Source: DDH964 sp963806685 (GTDB lineage Bacteria > Desulfobacterota > Desulfuromonadia > Desulfuromonadales > DDH964). Taken from it: 64,000 bases of DNA. This document shows positions 46,612 to 57,199 of this stretch, piece by piece (within the stretch, counting starts at the first letter, position 1; each line of letters starts with the position of its first letter). The notes under the pieces are model-generated. The model ran no database searches. It was not told where the DNA came from and was given only the letters and a program-made list of their open reading frames with translations. The translations under genes were made by a program, and so were the position numbers. The stretch lies in the NCBI GenBank assembly GCA_963806685.1, contig CAWDZB010000012.1, positions 124,001-188,000 on the forward strand, given 5' to 3'.

Positions 46612-47466
46612 TTAGGGGATACCGCGGCGTGGGTCCGGCCCGTAAACCGCGCGCAGGGCACGCTTGGTGCGAGCCAGCAGACGCACCGGATTGATGGGTT
46701 TGGGGATGATGTCGAAATAGCCCAGGTCCAGCAGGCGGGCTTCCTCTTCAGCCGAGGAACGGGAAGAAAGCGCGATAACCGGAATGGTTCGGGTGGTGAT
46801 CTGTGTCTGTAGCGCACGGAACATTTCCGTTCCGTCCATGCGCGGCATAACGATATCGCAGATGACCAGATGCGGGGAATGCTGCATGGCTTCCTTCAGG
46901 CCGTCTGCACCGTTGGTCGCCTGGAGAACAACATAGCCCTCCTGTCTGAGCACTGCTGCCACCGTCGAGCGCACCAGTTCTTGGTCATCCACCACCAGTA
47001 CCGTCCACCAGTCCTTCTCCGCGGGAAGGCCGGTTTTCAGGTAATGGCGGTTTATCGCGTCGACGATTTCGCTCGGCGTGCTGACATAGGGAATAATCCG
47101 CAAGCCGGTACGGAAGGAGATATGGTCGAGGGTCGGGATATCGAGGGGATTGACCATCGCCAGGAAGAGGACCTTCTCCTCGACTTTGAGAGGGAACACC
47201 AGTTTTTTCAGCGCCGTTTCACTGTCGATTATGGCCAGGGTATCGGCTGGAAAGGGGTATTTGGCGATATTGCTGACGGTCTTCAAACCGAACTGACGGG
47301 CTACCACCACGGCAATATCCCGCTCGGCGATGATTCCGCTTTCCTCCAGGACCTGACCAAGACGTTTGCCGCTGTCCTTCTGCCGGGCCAGAGCTTCTTC
47401 CAGAGTTGCCCGATCCAGGGCTCCCGCCTCGATCAGGATCTCACCGAATCTTTTGCGTTTGCTCAT
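46612..47466 (-). CDS. MshEN-domain response regulator (predicted c-di-GMP-binding)
   Basis: 284 aa. Residues 1-60 carry two MshEN-type motifs (RFGEILIEAGALDRATLEEAL and RLGQVLEESGIIAERDIAVVV), the pattern that binds cyclic di-GMP in GspE/MshE-type ATPases. Residues ~60-150 continue the GspE N-terminal fold. A receiver domain follows (LVVDDQELVRS, phospho-Asp in LVICDIVMPRMDG, Lys in IIPKPINP). There is no DNA-binding or enzymatic output domain. The protein could combine phosphorylation and c-di-GMP signals to control motility, pili or surface traits. Partner kinase not in the window. Confidence 0.85.
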   Translation of the reverse strand: MSKRKRFGEILIEAGALDRATLEEALARQKDSGKRLGQVLEESGIIAERDIAVVVARQFGLKTVSNIAKYPFPADTLAIIDSETALKKLVFPLKVEEKVLFLAMVNPLDIPTLDHISFRTGLRIIPYVSTPSEIVDAINRHYLKTGLPAEKDWWTVLVVDDQELVRSTVAAVLRQEGYVVLQATNGADGLKEAMQHSPHLVICDIVMPRMDGTEMFRALQTQITTRTIPVIALSSRSSAEEEARLLDLGYFDIIPKPINPVRLLARTKRALRAVYGPDPRRGIP

Positions 47467-47551
47467 CTCTTCCTTCAGTTCGCCCCTCCCCCGTTACGGC
47501 CCTGCAAATTCTCAGGAGTCTACCAAGTCGTGAGAATTGTTTCCATTATTT

Positions 47552-50212
<2,661 letters not shown>

Positions 50213-50319
50213 TGAATACTCCTTTCCTGCGGATCGGGTTCGGCCCCAAGTATAGCAGGGCACGGGATTCTTCAGGTCGCCGCGTTCAGACCCGGCGGCT
50301 CAGGGGCACCGCGAGGGGC

Positions 50320-50356
50320 GAAAAAGGGCCGGGCAGTTCTCCGCCCGGCCCTTGAG
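50320..50356 (-). terminator. Rho-independent terminator of the hsp20 pair
   Basis: AGGGCCGGGC / GCCCGGCCCT stem with a loop of about eight bases, T-rich on the minus strand, 30-70 bases after the second hsp20 gene. Confidence 0.85.
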
Positions 50357-50388
50357 GTCTCGCAGTTCCCCGGGAACCGGGTTGTCCC

Positions 50389-50778
50389 TCAGTGAACCGT
50401 TATCTCAATCTTCCGTGGCCGCGCGGAGGCAGACTTGGGCATGGCCACCTTGAGGACGCCATCCTTCAATTCAGCCGCCACCTGATCAAACTCCAGCGCG
50501 TCCGGCAACTGGAAGCGCCGATAGTAGCCGGTGGTGCCGAACTCCCGGTAGAGACCCTGGTCATCGCTGACACTCGGTGCCAAGGCTTCAATGGTCAGGA
50601 CCCCCTTGTCGATGCCAAGGTTGAGACGACCTTTGGGAACACCGGGCAGGTCGGCAACCAAGGTAAGGACCTGATCGTCTTCGTAGATGTCGACGGCCGG
50701 AGTCAACCAGTTGTCCACCTGACGCTCGCCGTTGGCAAGTTCTCCGCCTTTTCCGATTCTCAGTTCTTTTTCGCTCAT
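50389..50778 (-). CDS. Hsp20/alpha-crystallin family small heat shock protein (second gene)
   Basis: 129 aa. Alpha-crystallin domain from ~35 to 125 (WLTPAVDIYEDDQVLTLVADLPGV, GTTGYYRRFQLP, AELKDGVLKVAMPK). The usual C-terminal I-x-I/V patch is IEITVH. Holds unfolding proteins for refolding by other chaperones. AAAGGAG precedes ATG 50778. Follows another hsp20 gene by 62 bases, probably in one transcript. Confidence 0.92.
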   Translation of the reverse strand: MSEKELRIGKGGELANGERQVDNWLTPAVDIYEDDQVLTLVADLPGVPKGRLNLGIDKGVLTIEALAPSVSDDQGLYREFGTTGYYRRFQLPDALEFDQVAAELKDGVLKVAMPKSASARPRKIEITVH

Positions 50779-50840
50779 AATGTCAACTCCTTTGCTCTGG
50801 AAAGGTTGCAATTCGGATCCTCCCGAATGGTCTCAGGAAC

Positions 50841-51284
50841 TCAACCGGCCTTGATTTCGACGCGCTTCGGCCGGGCCGTTTCCGCCTTGGGCAGGGTGAC
50901 GTGCAACACGCCTTCCCGATAATCGGCCTTGACCTTTTCGGCCTCGATATCAGCCGGCAGGTCAATGGTCCGCAGGAAGCGCCCGGTGCCGCGTTCCCGG
51001 CGGTGCCAGGTCACCTTGTCGACCCCGTTGCGGCGCTCACCGGCAATGGTCAGGGTATTTTTCAGCACCGTCATATCCAAGGTTTTGACGTCGATACCGG
51101 GCAACAGCGCCTCCAGATACAAATGGTCCGCGTCTTCGCGCAGGTTGATCCGCGGATAACCACGTCCGCCGATGGCTGCGGCAAAGGATGGCTCCAGCCC
51201 GCGGCCGCCACCGAAGCAGCGCAGCAGGTTGTCCATGTCGCGGCTCATGTTTTCCATCTCCCTGAACAGATCCCAGTTTGCCAT
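50841..51284 (-). CDS. Hsp20/alpha-crystallin family small heat shock protein (first gene)
   Basis: 147 aa, starting MANWDLFREMENMSRDMD with GGAGG eight bases upstream. The alpha-crystallin domain spans ~55-145 (YPRINLREDADHLYLEALLPGI, RGTGRFLRTIDLP, ADYREGVLHVTLPK). C-terminal VEIKAG. Sequence differs clearly from the second gene, so this is an old duplication or paired hetero-oligomer. Confidence 0.92.
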   Translation of the reverse strand: MANWDLFREMENMSRDMDNLLRCFGGGRGLEPSFAAAIGGRGYPRINLREDADHLYLEALLPGIDVKTLDMTVLKNTLTIAGERRNGVDKVTWHRRERGTGRFLRTIDLPADIEAEKVKADYREGVLHVTLPKAETARPKRVEIKAG

Positions 51285-51583
51285 GATCGAATCCTCCTTC
51301 CGGGTTGATTTTGGTTTCGGGAACCGCCTTGGTTCCGCATTCGCATTATCCTTTTTCAACCCTTGTGCCAACCCAGGACCAAAAGAAATTCTTCAATTTT
51401 TTTGAAGATTTATCTTCATTTGGCAGAATCTCCAATAACAACTTGCGACGTCGCAGCAGCGTCGCTGGTGCCGCTTGAAACGTCGCAAGCTACAAGCCTG
51501 GCTAGGGGGAGCAGCAGGCCGAAAACAAAAAAAGCCCCGCGGATTCCCGCGGGGCTTTTGGTTGTCTGAGTTTTTTTATTTAC
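51285..51583. other. Intergenic region between hsp20 and the cold-shock gene
   Basis: About 300 bases. Contains the cold-shock gene terminator (51526-51560) and, near 51390-51425, two short A/T-rich inverted repeats (CTTCAA..TTGAAG and GAAGATTTATCTTC) in the likely hsp20 leader. No heat-shock promoter could be assigned with confidence. Confidence 0.5.
51526..51560 (-). terminator. Rho-independent terminator of the cold-shock gene
   Basis: AGCCCCGCGG / CCGCGGGGCT with a 4-base loop followed by T7 on the minus strand, 24 bases or so after the stop. Confidence 0.92.
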
Positions 51584-51784
51584 TCAGATCCGGCGCACAT
51601 TGGCCGACTGGGGGCCTTTCTGGCCCTGGGTCACGTCGAATTCGACCCGGTCGCCCTCGGCCAGGGATTTGAAGCCGTCGCCCTGAATCGCCGAGAAATG
51701 CACGAACACGTCCGGACCATTATCCTGCTGGATGAAGCCGAACCCCTTAGCGTCATTGAACCATTTAACCGTACCTTGTGCCAT
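51584..51784 (-). CDS. Cold-shock domain protein
   Basis: 66 aa, standard length for CspA-family proteins. Contains KWFNDAKGFGFI (RNP1) and DVFVHFSAI (RNP2). It binds single-stranded RNA and DNA and melts RNA structure. GAGGAG lies upstream of ATG 51784. The transcript appears to have a ~160-base leader with a terminator-like hairpin (51852-51885), in line with post-transcriptional control typical of cold-shock genes. Confidence 0.96.
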   Translation of the reverse strand: MAQGTVKWFNDAKGFGFIQQDNGPDVFVHFSAIQGDGFKSLAEGDRVEFDVTQGQKGPQSANVRRI

Positions 51785-51851
51785 TTTCTTTTCTCCTCGG
51801 CCCGTCTCAGCGGACCTTTTTGATGAAGGTCGGAGCGGCTGTTTTCCCAAT

Positions 51852-51885
51852 AAAAAAACCGCCCGGCCCTTTGGGTCTGTGCGGT
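51852..51885 (-). promoter_or_regulatory. Terminator-like hairpin in the cold-shock gene leader
   Basis: ACCGC...GCGGT outer arms with inner CCC-AAA-GGG pairing, followed by T7 on the minus strand. It lies between a predicted promoter (51953-51981) and the cold-shock start. It could be an attenuator, or the terminator of the sigma-54 activator gene ending at 52036. Confidence 0.5.
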
Positions 51886-51952
51886 CCTCTTTAACTTGCT
51901 GACAGGAACTGTCGGGCAACTAAATCATTCTGCACAAACTGGCTATGCTCGC

Positions 51953-51981
51953 TTGTAGCACACCGTGTTTTGAAAAAGCAA
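51953..51981 (-). promoter_or_regulatory. Predicted promoter of the cold-shock gene
   Basis: TTGCTT (51981-51976), 17-base spacer, CTACAA (51958-51953) with a TGTG extension on the minus strand. Placed ~165 bases before the start codon. Confidence 0.45.
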
Positions 51982-52035
51982 GCGTTTTTTTGAGCGAGAT
52001 TATTGTCGGCAGCTCAGCGCTGGCCGGCCTGCAGC

Positions 52036-53508
52036 CTAGTCCTGATCGAGGTCTTGCCGGGAAAGGCCCAAACGCTGCAGGTAACGGTAAAGGGTCGCCC
52101 GGTGCACGCCAAGGAGGCGAGCAGCGGCGGTCAGGTTTCCCCGCGCCGCCTGGTAGGCGTGCCGGATCTCGTCTGGATCGAGCTCCGCCGGCCGGGTGGT
52201 GTGGCGTGTCCGGCCGCCGGAGACCAGTTCGGCCTGGAGCAAACCGTTACCGGCGGGTGCGCTCAGCAATTGGCGTTCACTGGCCAGCGGATACTGGGGA
52301 ACGACCGGCAGCGGCCGCCGGCGGGCCATGGTCTCCAGGTTCCAATCCCCGGGCAGGAAGTCCTGTCGCTCCCGAATCCATTCAGCAAAAGCCCGCGCGC
52401 CGATCACCTCGCCACCCGCCTCGACATAGACCCGCTCGAGTACGTTGCGGAGTTCCCGGACATTGCCGGGCCAGAGGTAGGCCTGCAGCACGCCCACCGC
52501 TTCCGGGGTCAACCGCTGCAGAGAACGTTGGTAGCGGGCATTGAACTCCGCCAGAAAATGGTCGATCAGCAGTGGAATATCCTCCCGGCGTTCCCGCAAC
52601 GGCGGCAGGTGGATGCGCAGCACCGAAAGGCGATGATAGAGATCGGCCCGGAAACGCCCCTGCCCGACCGCCTGCTCCAGGGCGACATTGGTGGCGGCCA
52701 CGACCCGGACGTCGACCTGGACGGCCTGCTCGGCACCGACCCTCTCGACCCGCCCGTCTTCCAGAACCCGCAGCAGTTTGGCCTGGGTGCGCATTGGCAT
52801 GTCGCCGATCTCATCGAGGAACAGGGTCCCTTGGTCGGCCCGTTCGAAACGCCCGCGATGCCGGCGCAACGCCCCGGTAAAGGCCCCCTTTTCATGCCCA
52901 AACAGTTCCGACTCGAGAAGTTCCTCGGAGATTGCCGTGCAATTGACGGCAACGAATTCGCGTTCCCGACGCGGGCTCTGCAGGTGCAGCGCCCTGGCGA
53001 CCAGTTCCTTGCCGGTGCCGGTCTCCCCGGTCACCACCACGGGGGCATCGGAGGCGGCATACAGCCCGATCTTGCGCAGCACCTCGCGCAGTTCCGGACT
53101 GGAACCGATCAGCCCGGGAACCCCCGGAGCCGCCACAGCCACCGGTCTCGGCTCGCTGAAGAAGAATTCTATTTCCCGGTTCCGGTAATCATCATCCAGA
53201 CCTCCCGGGAAGACATCCACGGCCAGCGTGTGGTGTCCCTGGGATCCGCTGACCCTGATCGGAATGGCGGTCAACGATTCATCGCTGGCGGCGGCCTCCC
53301 GGGCTAGTTCCACGAGGTCCGGAATGCTCTCCCGCAGCAGGTGGGACAAGAGTTTTCCGCGAGCTTCCGACGGGTCAATGCCGGCCAGCGCTGCCAACCG
53401 GGGAGAGAGGCGTGACACCGTCCACACCTCCCCCCGGCCACTGGCGACCAGGTCGGGGATACGGGCGGGAAGATGGCTGACCGGTAGACCGGGGGACGTA
53501 TCGCTCAT
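52036..53508 (-). CDS. Sigma-54-dependent Fis-family transcriptional activator with PAS-like sensor
   Basis: 490 aa. Residues ~10-130 form a PAS-like sensing domain. The AAA+ domain has Walker A GETGTGKE (~163), the sigma-54 contact loop GAFTGA (~208), LFLDEIGDMP (Walker B) and VVAATN. A Fis-type helix-turn-helix at ~450-485 (LTAAARLLGVHRATLYRYLQRLG) binds enhancer sites. No receiver domain, so it senses a ligand or partner directly. Targets are not evident from the neighbours. Confidence 0.93.
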   Translation of the reverse strand: MSDTSPGLPVSHLPARIPDLVASGRGEVWTVSRLSPRLAALAGIDPSEARGKLLSHLLRESIPDLVELAREAAASDESLTAIPIRVSGSQGHHTLAVDVFPGGLDDDYRNREIEFFFSEPRPVAVAAPGVPGLIGSSPELREVLRKIGLYAASDAPVVVTGETGTGKELVARALHLQSPRREREFVAVNCTAISEELLESELFGHEKGAFTGALRRHRGRFERADQGTLFLDEIGDMPMRTQAKLLRVLEDGRVERVGAEQAVQVDVRVVAATNVALEQAVGQGRFRADLYHRLSVLRIHLPPLRERREDIPLLIDHFLAEFNARYQRSLQRLTPEAVGVLQAYLWPGNVRELRNVLERVYVEAGGEVIGARAFAEWIRERQDFLPGDWNLETMARRRPLPVVPQYPLASERQLLSAPAGNGLLQAELVSGGRTRHTTRPAELDPDEIRHAYQAARGNLTAAARLLGVHRATLYRYLQRLGLSRQDLDQD

Positions 53509-53621
53509 GCAGACTCACAACCGGGGATCGAAAGGCGGTATCAATGTAACCGCTCCGCCAGCCAAGTGCAAGCTGCAGCAGGACACCGAACCACGGCCGG
53601 CTTGACGGATGCGGTATCCCA

Positions 53622-53650
53622 CAAAAAAACGGGCACCAAGCGATGCCCGT
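53622..53650 (-). terminator. Rho-independent terminator after phoU
   Basis: ACGGGCA / TGCCCGT stem with a 9-base loop and T7 on the minus strand, just beyond the phoU stop. Confidence 0.88.
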
Positions 53651-53678
53651 TGGGTAATTTGCCTGGACGGAATTACGA

Positions 53679-54332
53679 TCACTGGGTATGCCGGACGATC
53701 TCCCCCTCGATCATATAGGTAATATCTTCGGCGATGTTGGTGGCCAAATCGGCGATCCGCTCCAGGTGACGGGAAATCGACAGGTACTGGACCAGGGCAT
53801 CGAGGCGCTCGGGATGACGGCGGATCTGGTTCTTCACCAGGGTGTAATTCTGCTTGTGAATGGAGTCGACCTCGTCGTCGAGGGTGGTCACTTCGGTTGC
53901 CAAACGCAGGTCGAGATTGACCAGGGCGTCGAGGGCTTTCTCCAGCATCGACTCGACCTTGCCGGCCATCTCCTCGAGGTCGAAGGGAAAATCGGTATGA
54001 ACGACACTCGCCAGGCCGATGGTCCGTTCGGCCACATTGGTGGCCAGATCGGCGATTCGCTCCAGGTCGTTGTTGATCTTCAGAATCGAAACGATGAAGC
54101 GCAGGTCGGCGGCCACCGGCTGGTGGAGGGCCAGAATCTTCAGGCACTCCTCCTCGAGATCGACCTCCATCCGGTCAACCTGCTCGTCCCCGGCGATGAC
54201 CTTCTCAGCCAAGGGCACGTCGCGTTTCACCAGCGACAGGACCGACTGCTGTACCGACTCTTCGACCACGGCCGAAAGCGCCAGAATCATCTTCTTGAGC
54301 TTTTCCAGTTCCCGCTGCATATGCATGGTCAT
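53679..54332 (-). CDS. phoU: Phosphate transport regulator PhoU
   Basis: 217 aa, two three-helix bundles with the repeated metal-binding motif region (DEQVDRMEVDLEEE near 47 and DDEVDSIHKQN near 145). PhoU links the Pst transporter to the PhoR kinase and keeps the Pho response off when phosphate is plentiful. I use ATG 54332; a longer frame to 54368 adds twelve unlikely residues. Last gene of the pst block, 63 bases after pstB. Confidence 0.96.
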   Translation of the reverse strand: MTMHMQRELEKLKKMILALSAVVEESVQQSVLSLVKRDVPLAEKVIAGDEQVDRMEVDLEEECLKILALHQPVAADLRFIVSILKINNDLERIADLATNVAERTIGLASVVHTDFPFDLEEMAGKVESMLEKALDALVNLDLRLATEVTTLDDEVDSIHKQNYTLVKNQIRRHPERLDALVQYLSISRHLERIADLATNIAEDITYMIEGEIVRHTQ

Positions 54333-54395
54333 AGTGCCATGTCCTTTCCGGAACGTTGGGGTTGCCACCCGAAACTTTTAGCCGCCAGTCCGGGA

Positions 54396-55265
54396 TCAGC
54401 CGAAACGCCCGGTGATGTAGTCCTCGGTCTGCTTCTTGACCGGCTTGGTGAAGATCTTCTTGGTCTCGCCGAACTCGATGATCAACCCCTGGTAGAAGAA
54501 CGCCGTGAAATCGGATATACGCGCCGCCTGCTGCATGTTGTGGGTAACGATGACGATAGTGTAATTTTCCTTGAGGGTGGTGATCAGCTCCTCGATCTTG
54601 GCCGTCGCCACCGGGTCGATGGCGGAGGTCGGCTCGTCCATCAGCACCACCTCCGGCTCGACGGCAACCGCCCGGGCGATACACAGCCGTTGCTGCTGGC
54701 CGCCGGAGAGGGCCATTCCCGGCTTGTCGAGCTTGTCCTTGACCTCGTCCCAAAGGGCGGCCTGGCGCAGCGCCGTTTCCACCCGGTCCTGCATCTCGCT
54801 GCGGCTCATCCGGTAATGGAGGCGCAGGCCATAGGCGACGTTGTCGAAAACACTCATCGAAAACGGGGTCGGCTTCTGGAAGATCATTCCCACCCGGCGG
54901 CGCAGCTCCAGCACATCGCGCGCGGGATCAAGCAGGTTCTCGCCGTCGAGGAGGATCTCGCCAGAGACCCGCTGGTTGCGGTAGAGCTCGAAGATGCGGT
55001 TGTACGTGCGCAGATGGGTCGACTTGCCGCAACCGGAGGGACCGATGATGGCGGTCACCTTGTTGGCCGCGATGTCCAGGTTGTTGTTGATCAGCGCCTG
55101 GTGATCACCGTAGTAGAAGTTGAGGTTACGCGCGGAGATCTTCACCGGGGCATTGCCGACCAGCGACGGCCGCATGGTCTCGACGGCGCGGTCGGCAGTG
55201 GCAGGTGCGGCCTCAGATGCCGTGACAAGTTCCTGGTTGATCTTCAGGGAGGATGTATTTTCCAT
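54396..55265 (-). CDS. pstB: Phosphate ABC transporter ATP-binding protein PstB
   Basis: 289 aa, slightly long because of a ~38-residue N-terminal extension before ISARNLNFYYGDHQAL. Walker A GPSGCGKSTHLRTYNR, Q-loop GMIFQKPTPF, signature LSGGQQQRLCIARA, Walker B VLMDEPTSAIDP and switch His in VTHNMQQAAR. Energises phosphate import. The usual Phe/Leu after GKST is His here, a minor change. Starts two bases after pstA stops. Confidence 0.97.
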   Translation of the reverse strand: MENTSSLKINQELVTASEAAPATADRAVETMRPSLVGNAPVKISARNLNFYYGDHQALINNNLDIAANKVTAIIGPSGCGKSTHLRTYNRIFELYRNQRVSGEILLDGENLLDPARDVLELRRRVGMIFQKPTPFSMSVFDNVAYGLRLHYRMSRSEMQDRVETALRQAALWDEVKDKLDKPGMALSGGQQQRLCIARAVAVEPEVVLMDEPTSAIDPVATAKIEELITTLKENYTIVIVTHNMQQAARISDFTAFFYQGLIIEFGETKKIFTKPVKKQTEDYITGRFG

Positions 55266-55267
55266 TG

Positions 55268-56113
55268 CTAGCGACTCCTGAACCAGAGCAGGCTGCGGGT
55301 AAAAACGGTTGCCCCAAGAACTCCGGCAGTGATCAGAAAGGATGCCCCCCAGGCCATTGCCTGCCAGTCAGGATAGGGAGACATGGCGTAGTTGAAGATG
55401 GTGACTGTCAGGTTGCTGGTCGGCTCGCTCAGTGATGACGGCCAGTAGGGACTGTTCAGCGCGGTGAAAAGCAACGGCGCGGTCTCGCCACTGACCCGGG
55501 CTACCGCCAGCAGGATGCCGGTAATCAGACCGTTACTGGCGGCACGAAAGACCACTCCGAGGGTGACCTTCCAGCGCGGTGCGCCTAGAGCAAGCGCCGA
55601 TTCGCGCAGCGCGCTCGGCACCAGTTGCAGCATGTCCTCGGTAGTGCGGGTGACTACCGGCAGCATGATCACTGCCAGCGCCACCGCTCCGGCATAGCCG
55701 GAGAAGTTCTTCATCGGCACCACCAGGATAATGTAGACGAATACCCCGACGATGATCGAGGGGGTCCCCATCAGCATGTTGCAGGTAAAGCGCACCCACT
55801 CGCCAAACCGGTTGTGCTTGCCAAACTCGGAGAGATAGACTCCTCCGAGCAAACCGGTCGGTACGCCTATCAGCACCGCCAGACCGGTCATCAGCAGGGT
55901 GCCGACGATGGCACTGCCGACCCCGCCCCCCTCCATTCCCGGCGGCGCCGGACGCTCGGCAAAAAAGGCCCAGTTGATGGCACCCATCCCCCGGGCAAGA
56001 ACAACGTAGAGGATCCAGATCAGAAAAGCGATGCCGACCAATGCTGCCAGGCTCGCCAGCACCTTTACCAGCAGGTCTTTAAAGCGCCGCGCGGCAATCG
56101 AGCGCTCTCTCAT
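55268..56113 (-). CDS. pstA: Phosphate ABC transporter permease PstA
   Basis: 281 aa with six membrane segments and the permease (EAA) loop ESALALGAPRWKVTLGVVF. ATG 56113 overlaps the pstC stop by one base. A longer open frame in the same phase up to 57100 runs over pstC and is not real. Pairs with PstC to form the phosphate channel in the inner membrane. Confidence 0.95.
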   Translation of the reverse strand: MRERSIAARRFKDLLVKVLASLAALVGIAFLIWILYVVLARGMGAINWAFFAERPAPPGMEGGGVGSAIVGTLLMTGLAVLIGVPTGLLGGVYLSEFGKHNRFGEWVRFTCNMLMGTPSIIVGVFVYIILVVPMKNFSGYAGAVALAVIMLPVVTRTTEDMLQLVPSALRESALALGAPRWKVTLGVVFRAASNGLITGILLAVARVSGETAPLLFTALNSPYWPSSLSEPTSNLTVTIFNYAMSPYPDWQAMAWGASFLITAGVLGATVFTRSLLWFRSR

Positions 56114-57039
56114 CACTCCACCCCCATTTTGCGCTTGGTCCGCTTCAGCCAGAGTTGTGCGGCCAGTTGCAGCAGGAAGGTCACCGCGAAGAGGACCAAC
56201 CCCAGTTCCACCAGGGAGCTGAGGTAAATATCCTCCGAGGCCTCGGTGAATTCGTTGGCCAGGGTCGAGGCGATGCTGTTGGCGGCGGAAAAGAGGGAAG
56301 CGGAGATTTCGTGGCGGTTGCCGATGACGAAGGTCACCGCCATGGTCTCGCCGATCGCCCGGCCGAGACCGAGAAAACAGGCGCCAAGTATCCCCTGGAT
56401 GCCATAGGGGACAGTCACCTTGCGGCTCACTTCCCAAGTCGTCGAGCCCATGCCGTAGGCCGATTCCTTGACCACCGCCGGCACCATCATGAAAATGTCG
56501 CGAGTCACCGAGGTGATGAACGGCAGGATCATCAGCGCCAGGATGATGCCGGCGGTAAGCATGCCGATCCCCATCGACGGCCCGGCGAAGAGGGGAAGGC
56601 CACCGCCGATATTGGCCAGGAAGGGCTGCACGTAGTCGGCCATGAACGGCGCAAAGACGAAAAGCCCCCACATGCCGAAGATGATGCTGGGAATGGCGGC
56701 CAGCAGCTCGATCGCCCCCCCGACCACGCGACTGATGCGCGGCGGCGCCAGTTCCACCAGGAACAGGGCGATGACCAGGCTCAGCGGCACGGCGATAATC
56801 ATGGAGATGGCGGTCGAAACCAGGGTTCCGTAAATGCTGCTCGCCGCGCCGAAATTCTCTTTGACGGGGTTCCATGCCTGGGAGAAGAGAAAGCCGAAGC
56901 CGAACTTCTCCAGCGAGAGCTGGGAGCCCTGGTAGAGCTCCCAGAAGATGCCGGCGGCCATCACCACGATCAATGCGCCGCAGCCGGTGGCCAGCCAGCG
57001 GAAGGTGGGGTCTAAATTGCGTTGTTTCCGAATTTCCAT
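56113..57039 (-). CDS. pstC: Phosphate ABC transporter permease PstC
   Basis: 308 aa, six membrane segments; typical GIPSIIFGMWGLF-like segment (AIPSIIFGMWGLFVFAPF), EAA loop ESAYGMGSTTWEVSRKVTVP and GRAIGETMAV. Inner-membrane half of the phosphate channel. Preceded by two inverted repeats in the 160-base gap after pstS. Confidence 0.96.
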   Translation of the reverse strand: MEIRKQRNLDPTFRWLATGCGALIVVMAAGIFWELYQGSQLSLEKFGFGFLFSQAWNPVKENFGAASSIYGTLVSTAISMIIAVPLSLVIALFLVELAPPRISRVVGGAIELLAAIPSIIFGMWGLFVFAPFMADYVQPFLANIGGGLPLFAGPSMGIGMLTAGIILALMILPFITSVTRDIFMMVPAVVKESAYGMGSTTWEVSRKVTVPYGIQGILGACFLGLGRAIGETMAVTFVIGNRHEISASLFSAANSIASTLANEFTEASEDIYLSSLVELGLVLFAVTFLLQLAAQLWLKRTKRKMGVE

Positions 57040-57062
57040 AATTGCCCGGATTTCCCTTCAGA

Positions 57063-57131
57063 CGGCTCCTCCAGGAACGAGCCGCCCACAAACGAGCCAA
57101 CGTGAGGCAGGGTTCGAATCCCCCACCTCAC
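57063..57131 (-). repeat. Two inverted repeats between pstS and pstC
   Basis: CGGCTC (57063-57068) / GAGCCG (57079-57084) and GTGAGG (57102-57107) / CCTCAC (57126-57131) can form two hairpins in the pstS-pstC gap. Without T tracts they fit mRNA-protecting hairpins that keep pstS mRNA more abundant than the rest of the operon. Confidence 0.6.
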
Positions 57132-57199
57132 GCGGCTCGCGTGGTCCTGTTCAGGATTTCATCACTCCGGCCAGGCAGCGCCGCGGCCGGAGAACCGGC

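Noticed and set aside
51300..51370. Sigma-54-like TGGCAC upstream of the first hsp20 gene
   Set aside because: The -12 element reads TTGAA instead of TTGC at the required spacing.
55268..57100. 610-codon minus-strand frame covering pstA and beyond
   Set aside because: The upstream half is an out-of-frame reading of pstC; the real pstA begins at 56113 with a one-base overlap.
57100..57135. tRNA-like T-loop (GGTTCGAATCCC)
   Set aside because: The surrounding bases give a simple hairpin with GTGAGG/CCTCAC; no D-arm, anticodon arm or matching acceptor is present.
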